A DNA stretch of 44,448 nucleotides. Source: Clostridia bacterium (GTDB lineage: Bacteria > Bacillota > Clostridia > TANB77 > CAG-508). The first letter of the stretch is position 1, and each line of letters begins with the position of its first letter. Below the pieces are notes generated by a model that was not told where the DNA came from, searched no databases, and saw nothing but the letters and a program-made list of their open reading frames with translations. The position numbers and the translations under genes were made by a program. The stretch lies in NCBI GenBank assembly GCA_017409455.1, contig JAFQSS010000015.1, positions 1 through 44,448 of the forward strand. Direction: 5' to 3'. Positions 15,568 to 24,525 of the stretch are shown one piece after another.

Positions 15568-17453
15568 AATTTCTCTAATACAATAATAAACATTGCATGA
15601 GACCAACCAAGGCCAATAACCCAGTTAGGCTTCAATGTACTGTTGTCTATTTGTTCTCCTAAAAAGCTATGTTTTCCAGCTGTTTTTAGAACAAAATCAA
15701 AAGTTTCTTTTGCTTTTTTCTTTTCTCCTATTTCTAGATAATATAAAGTCATCCATAAGTTTGCAATTGGCCAAGGAGCACCATTTCTATAACCGTCATA
15801 TTCATATCTTTGATATCCACCTGTATAAGTTCTAATAGTTAAATTGATATTTTCAATTGTATTTTGAACCTTTTTCTCTTTTGGAGAAAATACATTAAAT
15901 GGGTAAACTGTTCCAAGTAAACTTATATCCATTCTTCTATCTTTGGTATTTCTTACATAACATTTTCTATTTTCATCATATAGGTTTTCATTAATATAAT
16001 TTTTCAGTTTTACTTGTAATTCTTCTATTTCTTTGATGCTTTTATTTACCTTTTCTTCTTTTAGCCTATTATTTTCAAAATCTGAAAGGTTATCACCTAG
16101 CACACTGTATATTTTAAGCATTGCATTAAAAGCTGCAAATATTGCTGATAAAGAATATAAATGTACACCTTCATTTTCTTCCCATAAATCATAACTTGGT
16201 GCATATTTTCCAGTTCCATCAATCAAGTCTCTTACATATCTTTTTAAGAAATCTACTGCTTTTTCACACATATGTAGGTTGACTTTCAAGAATTCTTCTT
16301 TTTTAGTATATTCATAATGTGAATATACTCCATATATTACACTTGCAGTTTCATCTATTTGATATCCCCAACATGGTGCTAGTTTTCCATCTGTGTAAAA
16401 TCGTTGTTCCCACATTCCATTTTTGCTTTGTGTCATTCTGCAGAAATTACTGTAAAATTTTTCTGTTTCTTTTGTCATTTTTAAGATATCTAGTGCTTTT
16501 GTGATAAATACTGCATCTCTTGGCCAACAATATGCATATCTTCCACATTGTGTTAACCCTTCATCCACTTCAGGGGCAGCTATTATTCCACCTGTTGAAT
16601 GATTTGTTAACAATGGAAATAGTAATATACTTCTTCTATATACTTCTTGAATTTTTTCATCATATGAGTTTTCTGGTTCTTTTAAATCTAATCCATTATG
16701 TTCTTTTACATATTTTCTCCAATATGATTTTACATGTGAATATTCTTTGTTTAAGTCTATTTTTCTGATTCTTTCAATTTCGTCTTGAACTGCTTGCATT
16801 GTTTTTTTGTTTTCATCTATATAAATACAGATTTCTAGTTCTTTTTTCTCACCTGGATTGATTGTTCCTATATCATAACTGACACTTGAATCTTTTGACA
16901 TTCCAATATAATCTTTTCCACTAATTACTCCAGTTCCAATATTATTAGCACTTCCATTTATTTGCGCGCTTAGCAGCTTGTGTGATTTTGCAAATGTTGC
17001 TACTGAAAAATCATGTGCATATTGTATCATTCCAGAATCTATTTTCATTCCACTTACAAAATTGTTTTGACCTGATAGTAGTTCTGAATGAATTAAAAAT
17101 TTTACATTAAGTTCTATGTTATTTTCATTTATAAATGTATATTTTTTTACTAAAATATCTTCTTTCATTGATACAAAATCTGTTTGTAATATTTTTAAGT
17201 TGAAATATGTATTTGTTATTTCTGTATTCAAAATATTTGTGTCTGTATCATAATATTGTACATATGAGTTGTTGATATCTTCATGTATACGAACTAAGTC
17301 TGAATCATTTATTTTTACTCCTGTATGAAAATATTTTAGATATTGCCTGTTGTCTCTGTTTGGATATGATAGTCTTAACATTTCTCCTTTTCCTGAAAAT
17401 GTTACTAACATATTTTTATTTCCTATTATTGCTTCATTTAAGTACTTTTCCAT
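15546..17453 (-). CDS. Glycoside hydrolase family 15 (glucoamylase-like)
   Basis: 635 residues, SD AAAGGA. GH15 enzymes release glucose from alpha-glucans by inversion. An N-terminal beta-sandwich (about 1-230) is followed by an (alpha/alpha)6 barrel. The barrel shows the GH15 signature RYAYCWPRDAVF, the LWEENEGVHLYS segment carrying a probable catalytic acid Glu, and a late GEQIDN segment carrying the probable base Glu. There is no signal peptide, so it acts inside the cell, probably on glycogen or maltodextrin. It follows the beta-CASP nuclease gene by 14 bases, so the two are likely co-transcribed. The last residues KGTGS come from repeat B3, an unusual repeat-derived tail. Confidence 0.88.
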   Translation of the reverse strand: MEKYLNEAIIGNKNMLVTFSGKGEMLRLSYPNRDNRQYLKYFHTGVKINDSDLVRIHEDINNSYVQYYDTDTNILNTEITNTYFNLKILQTDFVSMKEDILVKKYTFINENNIELNVKFLIHSELLSGQNNFVSGMKIDSGMIQYAHDFSVATFAKSHKLLSAQINGSANNIGTGVISGKDYIGMSKDSSVSYDIGTINPGEKKELEICIYIDENKKTMQAVQDEIERIRKIDLNKEYSHVKSYWRKYVKEHNGLDLKEPENSYDEKIQEVYRRSILLFPLLTNHSTGGIIAAPEVDEGLTQCGRYAYCWPRDAVFITKALDILKMTKETEKFYSNFCRMTQSKNGMWEQRFYTDGKLAPCWGYQIDETASVIYGVYSHYEYTKKEEFLKVNLHMCEKAVDFLKRYVRDLIDGTGKYAPSYDLWEENEGVHLYSLSAIFAAFNAMLKIYSVLGDNLSDFENNRLKEEKVNKSIKEIEELQVKLKNYINENLYDENRKCYVRNTKDRRMDISLLGTVYPFNVFSPKEKKVQNTIENINLTIRTYTGGYQRYEYDGYRNGAPWPIANLWMTLYYLEIGEKKKAKETFDFVLKTAGKHSFLGEQIDNSTLKPNWVIGLGWSHAMFIIVLEKLKKGTGS

Positions 17454-17467
17454 TTTATAAATCCTTT

Positions 17468-19111
17468 CTAGCCCTCAATTATACTAACGATTTGTTTTTC
17501 CAAATCTTTTATTTTTTCATTAATTCTAAACATATCCTCATCTCTAAGGTCTGTATCTTCAACATCTTGTCTAACAATTGTATCCATGTCTTTCATTTCA
17601 CGTTGTAGTTTATTTAATCTAGACAATATTTCTTGTTTCATATCATTAATTTTTCTAATTTTAATTTTATTAACAATTTTTAATTCTTCTGAAAGTTCGT
17701 ATGTTTCGCCATATTCAGGTATTGAAACACCAATTCCAGTTTCTTCTAAGATTTTATTTCTTAAAACTTCTTGTGCTTCTTCTTCTCCATGTACTAAAAA
17801 TATGTGTTTTGGTTTTGATATAAATGAATATATAAAATTCATTAACCATTGTTGGTCTGCATGTCCTGAATATCCTTCAATATACTCTACTCTAGCATTT
17901 ACTGCAAATTCTTCTCCAAATATTGTTACTTTTTGTGCCCCATTTACTATTGAATGTCCAAGTGTTCCATTTGCTTGGTATCCTACAAAAAGTATTGTGC
18001 TGTTTGGATTCCAGATATTATGTTTTAAATGATGTTTGATTCTTCCTACTTCACACATTCCACTTGCAGATATTATTATTGCTGGTTCTTTACTTTCATT
18101 TAAAGCTTTTGATTCATCTGCTGTTTGTGTGAATTTTAATCCTGGAAATTCAAGTGGATTATCTCCACGTTCCATTTCTTCCTTTATTTCATCATCAAAC
18201 AAGTCTGTATTTTGTCTAAATACTTCTGTTGCTGAAATAGCAAGTGGACTATCAACATATACAGGTACTTTCATTAATGTACTATATTTTCTTCTAAATT
18301 CTTCGTCATCTCTGTTTTCTTTTATTTTATTTAATTCATATAAAATTTCTTGTGTTCTTCCAACTGCAAATGATGGAATTACTACAGTTCCGCCATTATC
18401 GATTGTTTCTGAAACTATATCCAAAAACATTTCTGCTTTTAAATCATTTCTGTTATGTAATCTACTTCCATAAGTTGATTCCATTACAAGATAATCACAA
18501 TTATCCAACATTGTTGGTGATGCTAATAATGGTAAATCGTTGTTTCCTAAGTCTCCTGTAAAGACTGCTTTGGTTTCTTTTCCATCTTCTTTTGCCCATA
18601 TTTCAATGATACTTGAACCTAGCATGTGTCCAGCATCATTAAATCTTACATTTATGTTTTCATCTATTTGAATGATATCATCATATTTTACTGGTACAAA
18701 TATTTCTAGACATTTTATGGCATCTTCTGCTGTATATAAAGGTGGTATCTCTTCCATACCTTTTCTTAGTCTCTTTTTATTTTTCCATTGTGATTCCATT
18801 TCTTGGATATGACCACTGTCTGGCAACATTATTCCACACAAGTCACATGTAGCTTTGTGTGCATAGATTGGGCCATTGAACCCGTCATTATATAGTTTTG
18901 GAATTCTTCCTGAATGGTCAATGTGAGCATGTGTTAATAACATAAAGTCAATTTCTGCTGGGTTATATTCAAATGGTTGATGGTTTTCAGCGTCAAGTTC
19001 AGCTTTTCCTTGATACATTCCACAATCCACCAAAAATTTCTTTCCAGCTGCTTCTACTAAAAAGTTTGACCCTGTTACGGTTTTTGTTGCACCTAAAAAA
19101 GTTATTTTCAT
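17468..19111 (-). CDS. Metallo-beta-lactamase fold beta-CASP nuclease
   Basis: 547 residues from the ATG at 19111 (AGGAG upstream). A longer in-frame start at 19204 would translate repeat C2 and is rejected. The MBL zinc motif THAHIDHSGRIP is present, with further ligands in AGHMLGSSII and FTGDLG. The beta-CASP region has ESTYGSRLH, IPSFAVGRTQEIL, YVDSPLA and ISASGMCEVGRIKHHL, and a late GYSGHADQ; together these indicate an RNA-processing exonuclease/endonuclease of the YSH1/CPSF-like group. The C-terminal ~80 residues form a charged coiled coil, an extension beyond the usual ~460-residue core. Cytoplasmic. It is distinct from RNase J, which has a different C-terminal domain. Confidence 0.85.
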   Translation of the reverse strand: MKITFLGATKTVTGSNFLVEAAGKKFLVDCGMYQGKAELDAENHQPFEYNPAEIDFMLLTHAHIDHSGRIPKLYNDGFNGPIYAHKATCDLCGIMLPDSGHIQEMESQWKNKKRLRKGMEEIPPLYTAEDAIKCLEIFVPVKYDDIIQIDENINVRFNDAGHMLGSSIIEIWAKEDGKETKAVFTGDLGNNDLPLLASPTMLDNCDYLVMESTYGSRLHNRNDLKAEMFLDIVSETIDNGGTVVIPSFAVGRTQEILYELNKIKENRDDEEFRRKYSTLMKVPVYVDSPLAISATEVFRQNTDLFDDEIKEEMERGDNPLEFPGLKFTQTADESKALNESKEPAIIISASGMCEVGRIKHHLKHNIWNPNSTILFVGYQANGTLGHSIVNGAQKVTIFGEEFAVNARVEYIEGYSGHADQQWLMNFIYSFISKPKHIFLVHGEEEAQEVLRNKILEETGIGVSIPEYGETYELSEELKIVNKIKIRKINDMKQEILSRLNKLQREMKDMDTIVRQDVEDTDLRDEDMFRINEKIKDLEKQIVSIIEG

Positions 19112-19132
19112 AAGTTTTCTCCTATCTGCAAA

Positions 19133-19206
19133 ATTGGGGACGGTCCTTTTTTTCAAGAATTTTAGGTCCGTCCCCCATTTCGCGAAAAAAAGGACCGTCC
19201 CCAATT
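19133..19206. repeat. Type C palindromic element (C2), full form
   Basis: The outer arms are a perfect inverted repeat of 24 bases built from AATTGGGGACGGTCC plus a T run and C. Between them lies a third partial copy (GGTCCGTCCCCC) with TTTCGCG. It occupies the gap between the 507-residue coiled-coil gene and the nuclease gene. Confidence 0.85.
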
Positions 19207-19211
19207 TTACA

Positions 19212-20735
19212 TTAAATAAATATTTTTATCTTTTTATTTATTTTAGTTTTTTCTATTGGTGTTATTTCAAATTTTTCTTCACTTACATTTTCGTCAAATA
19301 TTTGAACATAGTGTTTTTCAGACTTTGCAGTTATCTTATAGTACAATTCTTCTAATATTATGATTCTTGTTTCAAAAACATGTCTCATAATTTCAAACGG
19401 CACATCTACCATTACTTTTTGCTTTATTGCTTTTTGTGTTAATTTCTTTTCTGTGTCAATTATACTTTTTTGTAGTGAATCTATATCTTTCACACTTTTT
19501 TCTAGGTTGAATGGTAATAACATAAAATATCTAAATTGATATATCAGTTTTACAATTTCCTCATCTTCTTTTGTTTGTTTGATTAATGTTTTGAAACACT
19601 TCAAAACTTTTTCTAAAAATTCTATAAGTAGATTTTCTACTTCTTTTTCATTTAATTGTGCTAATTGTAAATGTTTTTTTTGTTCAATTAATTTGTTTTT
19701 TTCCTCCAAATAATTTGATGGGTTTAACAAATAATTTTGTTTTTCTATTTCTTCAATCAATTGCTGTTTTTGCTTTTCCAATTGTTTTTTGAAAACTCTT
19801 ATATTAAATATTTTTTGGTCAATTGAAGCTTCTTCATTTCTTTTTTCATATTCATTTTTTAGTTTTGAACTTTGACCTAAAATTTGTTCTATTTTATTCA
19901 GTTCTTTTAATAAATTCTTTTTATAATTTGTCATTTGCACAATTTTCTGCTGGGTATCTTCATAATTTTCAATCTCTTGATTTATATTTTGAATTTTTTG
20001 TGAAATACTTTGCGCAAATTGTTCATTATTTTTCGCTGTATTTGACATTGATATTTTTGTTAATAAATCTTTCATTTGTTCAGCAGTTTCAGACATTTCA
20101 TGGGTATATTGGTCAGTAATTTTTTCTGTTATAAGTTCTAAATAGTCAATTATTCCATCTTTATCTTTAGTCCAATTGTCTAAAAATTCTTCTCCTAATA
20201 CTATTTGCAAGGTTTGATATATCAAATTTGCTTCAATGTTTTCCAATTCCTTTTTAATTGTAGTCCATGACCATCCATTGAAATCTCTTAATACTTCTAC
20301 TCTATCCATGCATTTTCCTGTATTTATTAAATTTGATATTGCAATTGTAGCTTCTACATATTTATTATTTAGTATTTTGGGATATCTTGATTTTTTCTCT
20401 ATTGCATATAATATTTTTTCTTCTATCGGATAACTTACTATTTCATCTCCAACATAATATTTGTTCTTCTCTAACTCTTTTTGAATTTCTTCATCTGCTA
20501 ATTTTTGTCTTAATTTTGCTACACTAATTTTGTCACATCTTTTTTGTATATTTTCTAAAATTTCTTCTACATATTTTTCTTCAGTTTGTTTTTTTGATTT
20601 AACTTTTTGATAATCTTTATATGATACTTCTACTTTGTATAGTATCCCTTGAAGAAGATTTTTTGCTTGTTCATCTACATTTTTCTGCTCTAGAATTTTT
20701 TCTAATTCTTCATTTCTGTCTCTTTTTATAAGCAT
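19212..20735 (-). CDS. Long coiled-coil protein of unknown function
   Basis: 507 residues, SD GGAGGAG before the ATG. I do not recognise it. It has no signal peptide or membrane segment. Residues 1-100 are charged helix. A short non-coil section around 105-190 contains the distinctive CMDRVEVLRDFNGWSW. From about 215 to 380 heptad-rich Lys/Glu/Gln helices predict a long coiled coil. The end returns to mixed structure with a basic tail. Lying after ftsK and before a nuclease, it could be a structural or chromosome-related protein, but that is only context. Repeats A5 and C2 isolate it on both sides. Confidence 0.7.
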   Translation of the reverse strand: MLIKRDRNEELEKILEQKNVDEQAKNLLQGILYKVEVSYKDYQKVKSKKQTEEKYVEEILENIQKRCDKISVAKLRQKLADEEIQKELEKNKYYVGDEIVSYPIEEKILYAIEKKSRYPKILNNKYVEATIAISNLINTGKCMDRVEVLRDFNGWSWTTIKKELENIEANLIYQTLQIVLGEEFLDNWTKDKDGIIDYLELITEKITDQYTHEMSETAEQMKDLLTKISMSNTAKNNEQFAQSISQKIQNINQEIENYEDTQQKIVQMTNYKKNLLKELNKIEQILGQSSKLKNEYEKRNEEASIDQKIFNIRVFKKQLEKQKQQLIEEIEKQNYLLNPSNYLEEKNKLIEQKKHLQLAQLNEKEVENLLIEFLEKVLKCFKTLIKQTKEDEEIVKLIYQFRYFMLLPFNLEKSVKDIDSLQKSIIDTEKKLTQKAIKQKVMVDVPFEIMRHVFETRIIILEELYYKITAKSEKHYVQIFDENVSEEKFEITPIEKTKINKKIKIFI

Positions 20736-20756
20736 ATTTCTCCTCCTTCACTTTAA

Positions 20757-20860
20757 TTTGGGGACATGTTCAAATTGCTAGCAACTGGGGACAGGCTCAA
20801 AATGCTAGCACCACGAGCATGTCCCCAAATGCTAGCATGCTGAACATGTCCCCAGATTGT
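20757..20860. repeat. Type A 27-bp palindromic array (A5, 3 units)
   Basis: TGCTAGCA starts at 20776, 20803 and 20830. Cores in order: GGGGACATGTTC, GGGGACAGGCTC, then reverse-orientation GAGCATGTCCCC and GAACATGTCCCC. The right end CCCCAGATTG lies three bases from the ftsK stop; the left end is about 12 bases from the SD of the next gene. Confidence 0.92.
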
Positions 20861-20862
20861 TG

Positions 20863-23232
20863 TTACTCGCTTGGTCCCATTTTTAATTCTTGCCATCTTT
20901 CCATTGTCATCAATACTTGGCGAGGCTTACTGCCTTGGTATCCTGAAATCACACCTCTTTCTTCCATTTGGTCTATTATTCGCCCAGCTCTAGCATATCC
21001 TACTTTAAATCTTCTTTGAATAAATGATGTTGATGCTTGTCCTGTTTCAACAACTATATCAATTGCCTCCATTAAGAATGGATCTGTATCGTCATCTGGG
21101 TCTCCAGTTTCTGCTGCTAGTTCTTTGTCTGATTTGTTACTGTTTTCGATTGACTCTAAAATGTCTTCACTATATGTTGCTTCTCCATTTGATTTTACAA
21201 ATGATACTATTTTTTCTACTTCATCATCTGATACAAATGCTCCTTGAACTCTTGTTGGTTTTGGAGCTCCTGATGGGTAGAATAGCATATCTCCTTTTCC
21301 TAATAGTTTTTCTGCACCTATTTGGTCTAAAATTGTTCTTGAGTCTACTTGTGATGAAACTGCAAATGCTATTCTTGATGGTATGTTTGCTTTGATTATT
21401 CCTGTAATTACGTCTACTGATGGTCTTTGTGTTGCGATTATCAAGTGCATTCCTGCTGCTCTTGCTTTTTGGGCTAGTCTACAGATTGAGTCTTCAACTT
21501 CTTTTGCAGCCACCATCATTAAGTCTGCTAACTCGTCTATTATTATTACTATTTGTGGTAGTTTGCCCATTCCTTCTTCTTTTTCAGCTAAAGCATTATA
21601 TCCTTTTAGGTCTCTTACACCTTTTTGTGCAAATACATTATATCTGTTGTCCATTTCTTGAACAGCCCAAGCTAGCGCTCCTGCAGCTTTTTTAGGATCT
21701 GTTACTACTGGTATTAGCAAGTGTGGTATTCCATTATATACTGATAATTCTACTACTTTTGGGTCTACCATCACGAATTTTACTTCACTTGGTTTTGCTT
21801 TATATATTATACTTGTTATAATTGTATTTATACATACACTCTTTCCTGATCCTGTTGCACCAGCGATTAGCGCATGTGGCATTTTTGCAATATCTGCTAT
21901 TGCCATGTTTCCCGCAACATCTTTTCCTAATGCTACACTAAGTTTTGATTTTGCATCTTGAAAGTCATCACTTTCTACAACATCTCTAAAGTGTACTGTT
22001 TCTTTTTCTGTGTTTGGAACTTCAATTCCTACTGCTTGTTTTCCTGGAATTGGAGCTTCGATTCTTATTGTTTCTGCTGCCAAGTTTAGTGCAATATCGT
22101 CTGCAAGGTTTGCGATTTTGCTTACTCTAACTCCTTCAGCTGGTTTTAGCTCATATCTTGTGATTGCTGGTCCTACTGATACATTTTCAACTTTCGCTTG
22201 AACTCCAAAACTATATAATGTTTTTTGAAGTTTTGTTGCTACGTCTGTTAATGCTCTTGCTCCACCCTTTAGAGCTTTTTTACTTCCTTTACTTAATAAT
22301 TCTACAGGAGGGTATTCATAATGTTCATCTTCAACAACTAAAGCATGTTCAAGTTGTAATACTTGTTTTACTTTTTCTTCTTTTTTCTCTTCTTCTTGTT
22401 TGAATAGATTTCCTTCTATGAAATCTGGTTCCATTTTTGGCTTTTCTTCCATTCCTAATGGAACTAAATCGTCTTTTTCGTGTTTATATTTTTTTCTTCC
22501 TCTTTCGTCTTCAATAGCTCTTCCATTTAGATTGATTTTTATTTGTTCTGCCTCAGAAGATTGATCTGCGTCTAGTTCTATATATGCTTGTCTCTGTCTT
22601 TTTTCTGCTCTTGATTTTCTTCTTTCTTCTTGTAATTCTTCTTTTGCTTGCATTCTTTCTTCATGTCTTTCTTTTCTTTTATCAACTCCAGATTGAATCC
22701 AGTTGCTTACCATTGCAGAAATATCTATTGAAAATGTTGTAGCAAATAAAATTAATGCTATACCTATACTTAAAATTATTGTTCCTACTTTTCCAAATAG
22801 CTTGAATAAAGGTACTGCTACTAGTGTGCCTAAAGCTCCTCCTCCCATACTGTTTTCGCCTAATGCAAATGCATCTTTTACTATATCTGATATATTTTGT
22901 TCTATATTGATTACTCCATTGTAGATTTCATATACACTAAGAATTACTGCTATAAATATTAGCAATAATGTGTATTGAAATATTTTTGATGATATATATC
23001 CATCATCATCTTTACATGCCATTTTGATGGCTACCGCAAATGAACCTATTGGTAAGACATATTTTATTACTCCAAACATTCCACCAAAAAAGTCACTAAG
23101 TGCAATTCCAACATAGCCAGATTCGGCATATATTAGAACTGTTAATAATGCGCTAAAAATTATTGTAATTATTACTCCAAAATCTAATGAACTTTTCTTA
23201 GGTTGTCTTTTTTTATATTTTCTTTTTGCCAT
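20863..23232 (-). CDS. ftsK: DNA translocase FtsK/SpoIIIE
   Basis: 789 residues. It is a hexameric ATPase that pumps chromosomal DNA through the septum. The N-terminus has four membrane segments within about 20-180, then a charged linker (about 185-330; RKERHEERMQAKEEL). The motor domain has Walker A (GATGSGKSVCINT), Walker B (IVIIIDELADLMM) and the ATQRPSVDVITG motif. A C-terminal winged-helix gamma domain (about 715-780; FIQRRFKVGYARAGRIIDQM) would read KOPS/SRS-type sequences. In a spore former it may serve as SpoIIIE; sequence alone does not separate the two. It lies in a row with rsmD and a small coiled-coil gene, separated from them by element C3. Confidence 0.96.
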   Translation of the reverse strand: MAKRKYKKRQPKKSSLDFGVIITIIFSALLTVLIYAESGYVGIALSDFFGGMFGVIKYVLPIGSFAVAIKMACKDDDGYISSKIFQYTLLLIFIAVILSVYEIYNGVINIEQNISDIVKDAFALGENSMGGGALGTLVAVPLFKLFGKVGTIILSIGIALILFATTFSIDISAMVSNWIQSGVDKRKERHEERMQAKEELQEERRKSRAEKRQRQAYIELDADQSSEAEQIKINLNGRAIEDERGRKKYKHEKDDLVPLGMEEKPKMEPDFIEGNLFKQEEEKKEEKVKQVLQLEHALVVEDEHYEYPPVELLSKGSKKALKGGARALTDVATKLQKTLYSFGVQAKVENVSVGPAITRYELKPAEGVRVSKIANLADDIALNLAAETIRIEAPIPGKQAVGIEVPNTEKETVHFRDVVESDDFQDAKSKLSVALGKDVAGNMAIADIAKMPHALIAGATGSGKSVCINTIITSIIYKAKPSEVKFVMVDPKVVELSVYNGIPHLLIPVVTDPKKAAGALAWAVQEMDNRYNVFAQKGVRDLKGYNALAEKEEGMGKLPQIVIIIDELADLMMVAAKEVEDSICRLAQKARAAGMHLIIATQRPSVDVITGIIKANIPSRIAFAVSSQVDSRTILDQIGAEKLLGKGDMLFYPSGAPKPTRVQGAFVSDDEVEKIVSFVKSNGEATYSEDILESIENSNKSDKELAAETGDPDDDTDPFLMEAIDIVVETGQASTSFIQRRFKVGYARAGRIIDQMEERGVISGYQGSKPRQVLMTMERWQELKMGPSE

Positions 23233-23253
23233 ATTTTATCTCATCCTTCCCGC

Positions 23254-23297
23254 TTTAAAAAGGGGACACTCCTTTAAATAAAGGGGTGCCCCCAATT
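23254..23297. repeat. Type C-like palindromic element (C3)
   Basis: GGGGACACTCCTTTA faces TAAAGGGGTGCCCC around a two-base centre, an imperfect hairpin of the C type. It fills the gap between the coiled-coil gene at 23300 and ftsK. Confidence 0.65.
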
Positions 23298-23299
23298 TC

Positions 23300-23803
23300 T
23301 TATTGAAGTTCCTTTTTACTATTTTGTATTGTTTTAATTGTATCTTCTAAAGACATTTGCATTAGACTAATAGCTTCTCCAAGATTTTTTTCTAATCTTG
23401 TATATGTATCTGTTAAAACTTTTTCAGTTGATTCTAATAAATTATTAGCATATTCTTTTGTTCCTTGTGATATTTCTCTAGACATTTCATTCGCTGTTTC
23501 AATTATTTCAGCTTTTTGCTCATATGCTTTTCTTGTTATTTCATGTTCATCAATCATTGAAATAATTCTATTTTCAGCTTCTTTAACTATTCCATCAGCT
23601 TCTTTTTGAGCTTCAACTAATATTCTTTGTCTTTCTTCTTTTATCCATTTTGCTTGTTTTAACTCATCTGGTAATTTGATTCTTATTTCTTTAATTATTT
23701 CAAGCAATTCTTCTTTATCTACCATTGCTTTACTTGTGAATGGTAGACTTCTACTATTTTCTAATATATCTTCTAATGTTTCTAATAATGTAAATATTTC
23801 CAT
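23300..23803 (-). CDS. Small coiled-coil protein (ATP synthase subunit B/H-like helix)
   Basis: 167 residues, almost entirely helical. A basic heptad region (AKWIKEERQRILVEAQKEAD) grows into a long amphipathic coil ending in KNLGEAISLMQMSLED. Similar proteins are common next to rsmD in Clostridia and are often labelled ATPase-like because of coil similarity to F- or V-type stalk subunits; that label says little about function. Some resemblance to DivIVA-type helices is also possible. It starts 13 bases after the rsmD stop, so it is co-transcribed. Confidence 0.7.
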   Translation of the reverse strand: MEIFTLLETLEDILENSRSLPFTSKAMVDKEELLEIIKEIRIKLPDELKQAKWIKEERQRILVEAQKEADGIVKEAENRIISMIDEHEITRKAYEQKAEIIETANEMSREISQGTKEYANNLLESTEKVLTDTYTRLEKNLGEAISLMQMSLEDTIKTIQNSKKELQ

Positions 23804-23816
23804 TGTTTACCCCTTT

Positions 23817-24380
23817 CTAGGCACTTTGTTTTTTTAGACTTAAAAATATTATTGTTGCTCTTCCATATTTTCTTTTGTCAACAATTTCTACGTCTATGTT
23901 TTTGATTTGTTGTTGTATTCTTTGCTCATCATCTGTTTCGATGATTATAAGGCTTTTTTCTTTTGTAATGTTCAATTGTATGATTTTATTTAGTGACTTT
24001 AATATGTAATCTGTCTCATATGGTGGATCTAAATAGATTATATCAAATTGCTCATCTTTTAATTTATCTAGGCAATTTTCAAAATCCACATTGTAAATTT
24101 GTGTACATTCTTCCATATGAGTTTTTTCAATATTTTTTTTGATTATATTGATTGCCTCTTTTGATTTGTCACACAAAACTGCTTTCTCTGCTCCTCTACT
24201 TAGAAATTCTAAACCTATAGCCCCACTTCCTGCAAATAAATCTAATATTTTAGCTCCTTCTATTTCTTTTTGAATTATACTAAATATCGATTCTTTTACT
24301 CTGTCTAAAGTTGGCCTAGTGTTTTCTCCTTCTAGTGTATATAGTTTTGTTCCTCTTGCTTTTCCGCTTATTATCCTCAT
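23817..24380 (-). CDS. rsmD: 16S rRNA (guanine(966)-N(2))-methyltransferase RsmD
   Basis: 187 residues, the usual length. SAM-dependent methylation of G966 of 16S rRNA. Motifs: N-terminal MRIISGKARGTKL and RPTLDRVKESIFSII, SAM-binding LDLFAGSGAIGLEFLSRGA, and catalytic YLDPPYE. It is preceded by a promoter at 24415-24442 and by the divIVA terminator, so it starts a new transcript with the coiled-coil gene. Confidence 0.95.
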   Translation of the reverse strand: MRIISGKARGTKLYTLEGENTRPTLDRVKESIFSIIQKEIEGAKILDLFAGSGAIGLEFLSRGAEKAVLCDKSKEAINIIKKNIEKTHMEECTQIYNVDFENCLDKLKDEQFDIIYLDPPYETDYILKSLNKIIQLNITKEKSLIIIETDDEQRIQQQIKNIDVEIVDKRKYGRATIIFLSLKKQSA

Positions 24381-24414
24381 AATGCTTTTTTAGCCTTTCT
24401 TTTCTTATACTACT

Positions 24415-24442
24415 ATTTTATTCCTTTTTTGTCTATTGTCAA
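24415..24442 (-). promoter_or_regulatory. rsmD promoter with upstream 20-bp element
   Basis: Minus-strand TTGACA (24437-24442), 16-base spacer, TAAAAT (24415-24420). Upstream at 24470-24489 is a 20-bp sequence (plus strand TTAATATTTTTGTAATATTG) that also occurs before the sepF promoter. Confidence 0.65.
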
Positions 24443-24501
24443 GTGTTTTAATAAAATTGTAATATACATTTAATATTTTTGTAATATTGTAACAAAAACT
24501 A

Positions 24502-24525
24502 AAAAAGGGACCTAGTCCCTTTTTA
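24502..24525 (-). terminator. Type B terminator after divIVA (B4)
   Basis: The stem AAAAAGGGAC / GTCCCTTTTT with centre CTA is perfect. The divIVA stop TAA is the first part of the element (TAAAAAGGGAC), so it starts at the stop codon itself. Confidence 0.85.

Noticed and set aside
21669..21676. GCTAGC inside ftsK
   Set aside because: Single copy in coding sequence without the GGGGAC core or 27-bp neighbours; chance occurrence.
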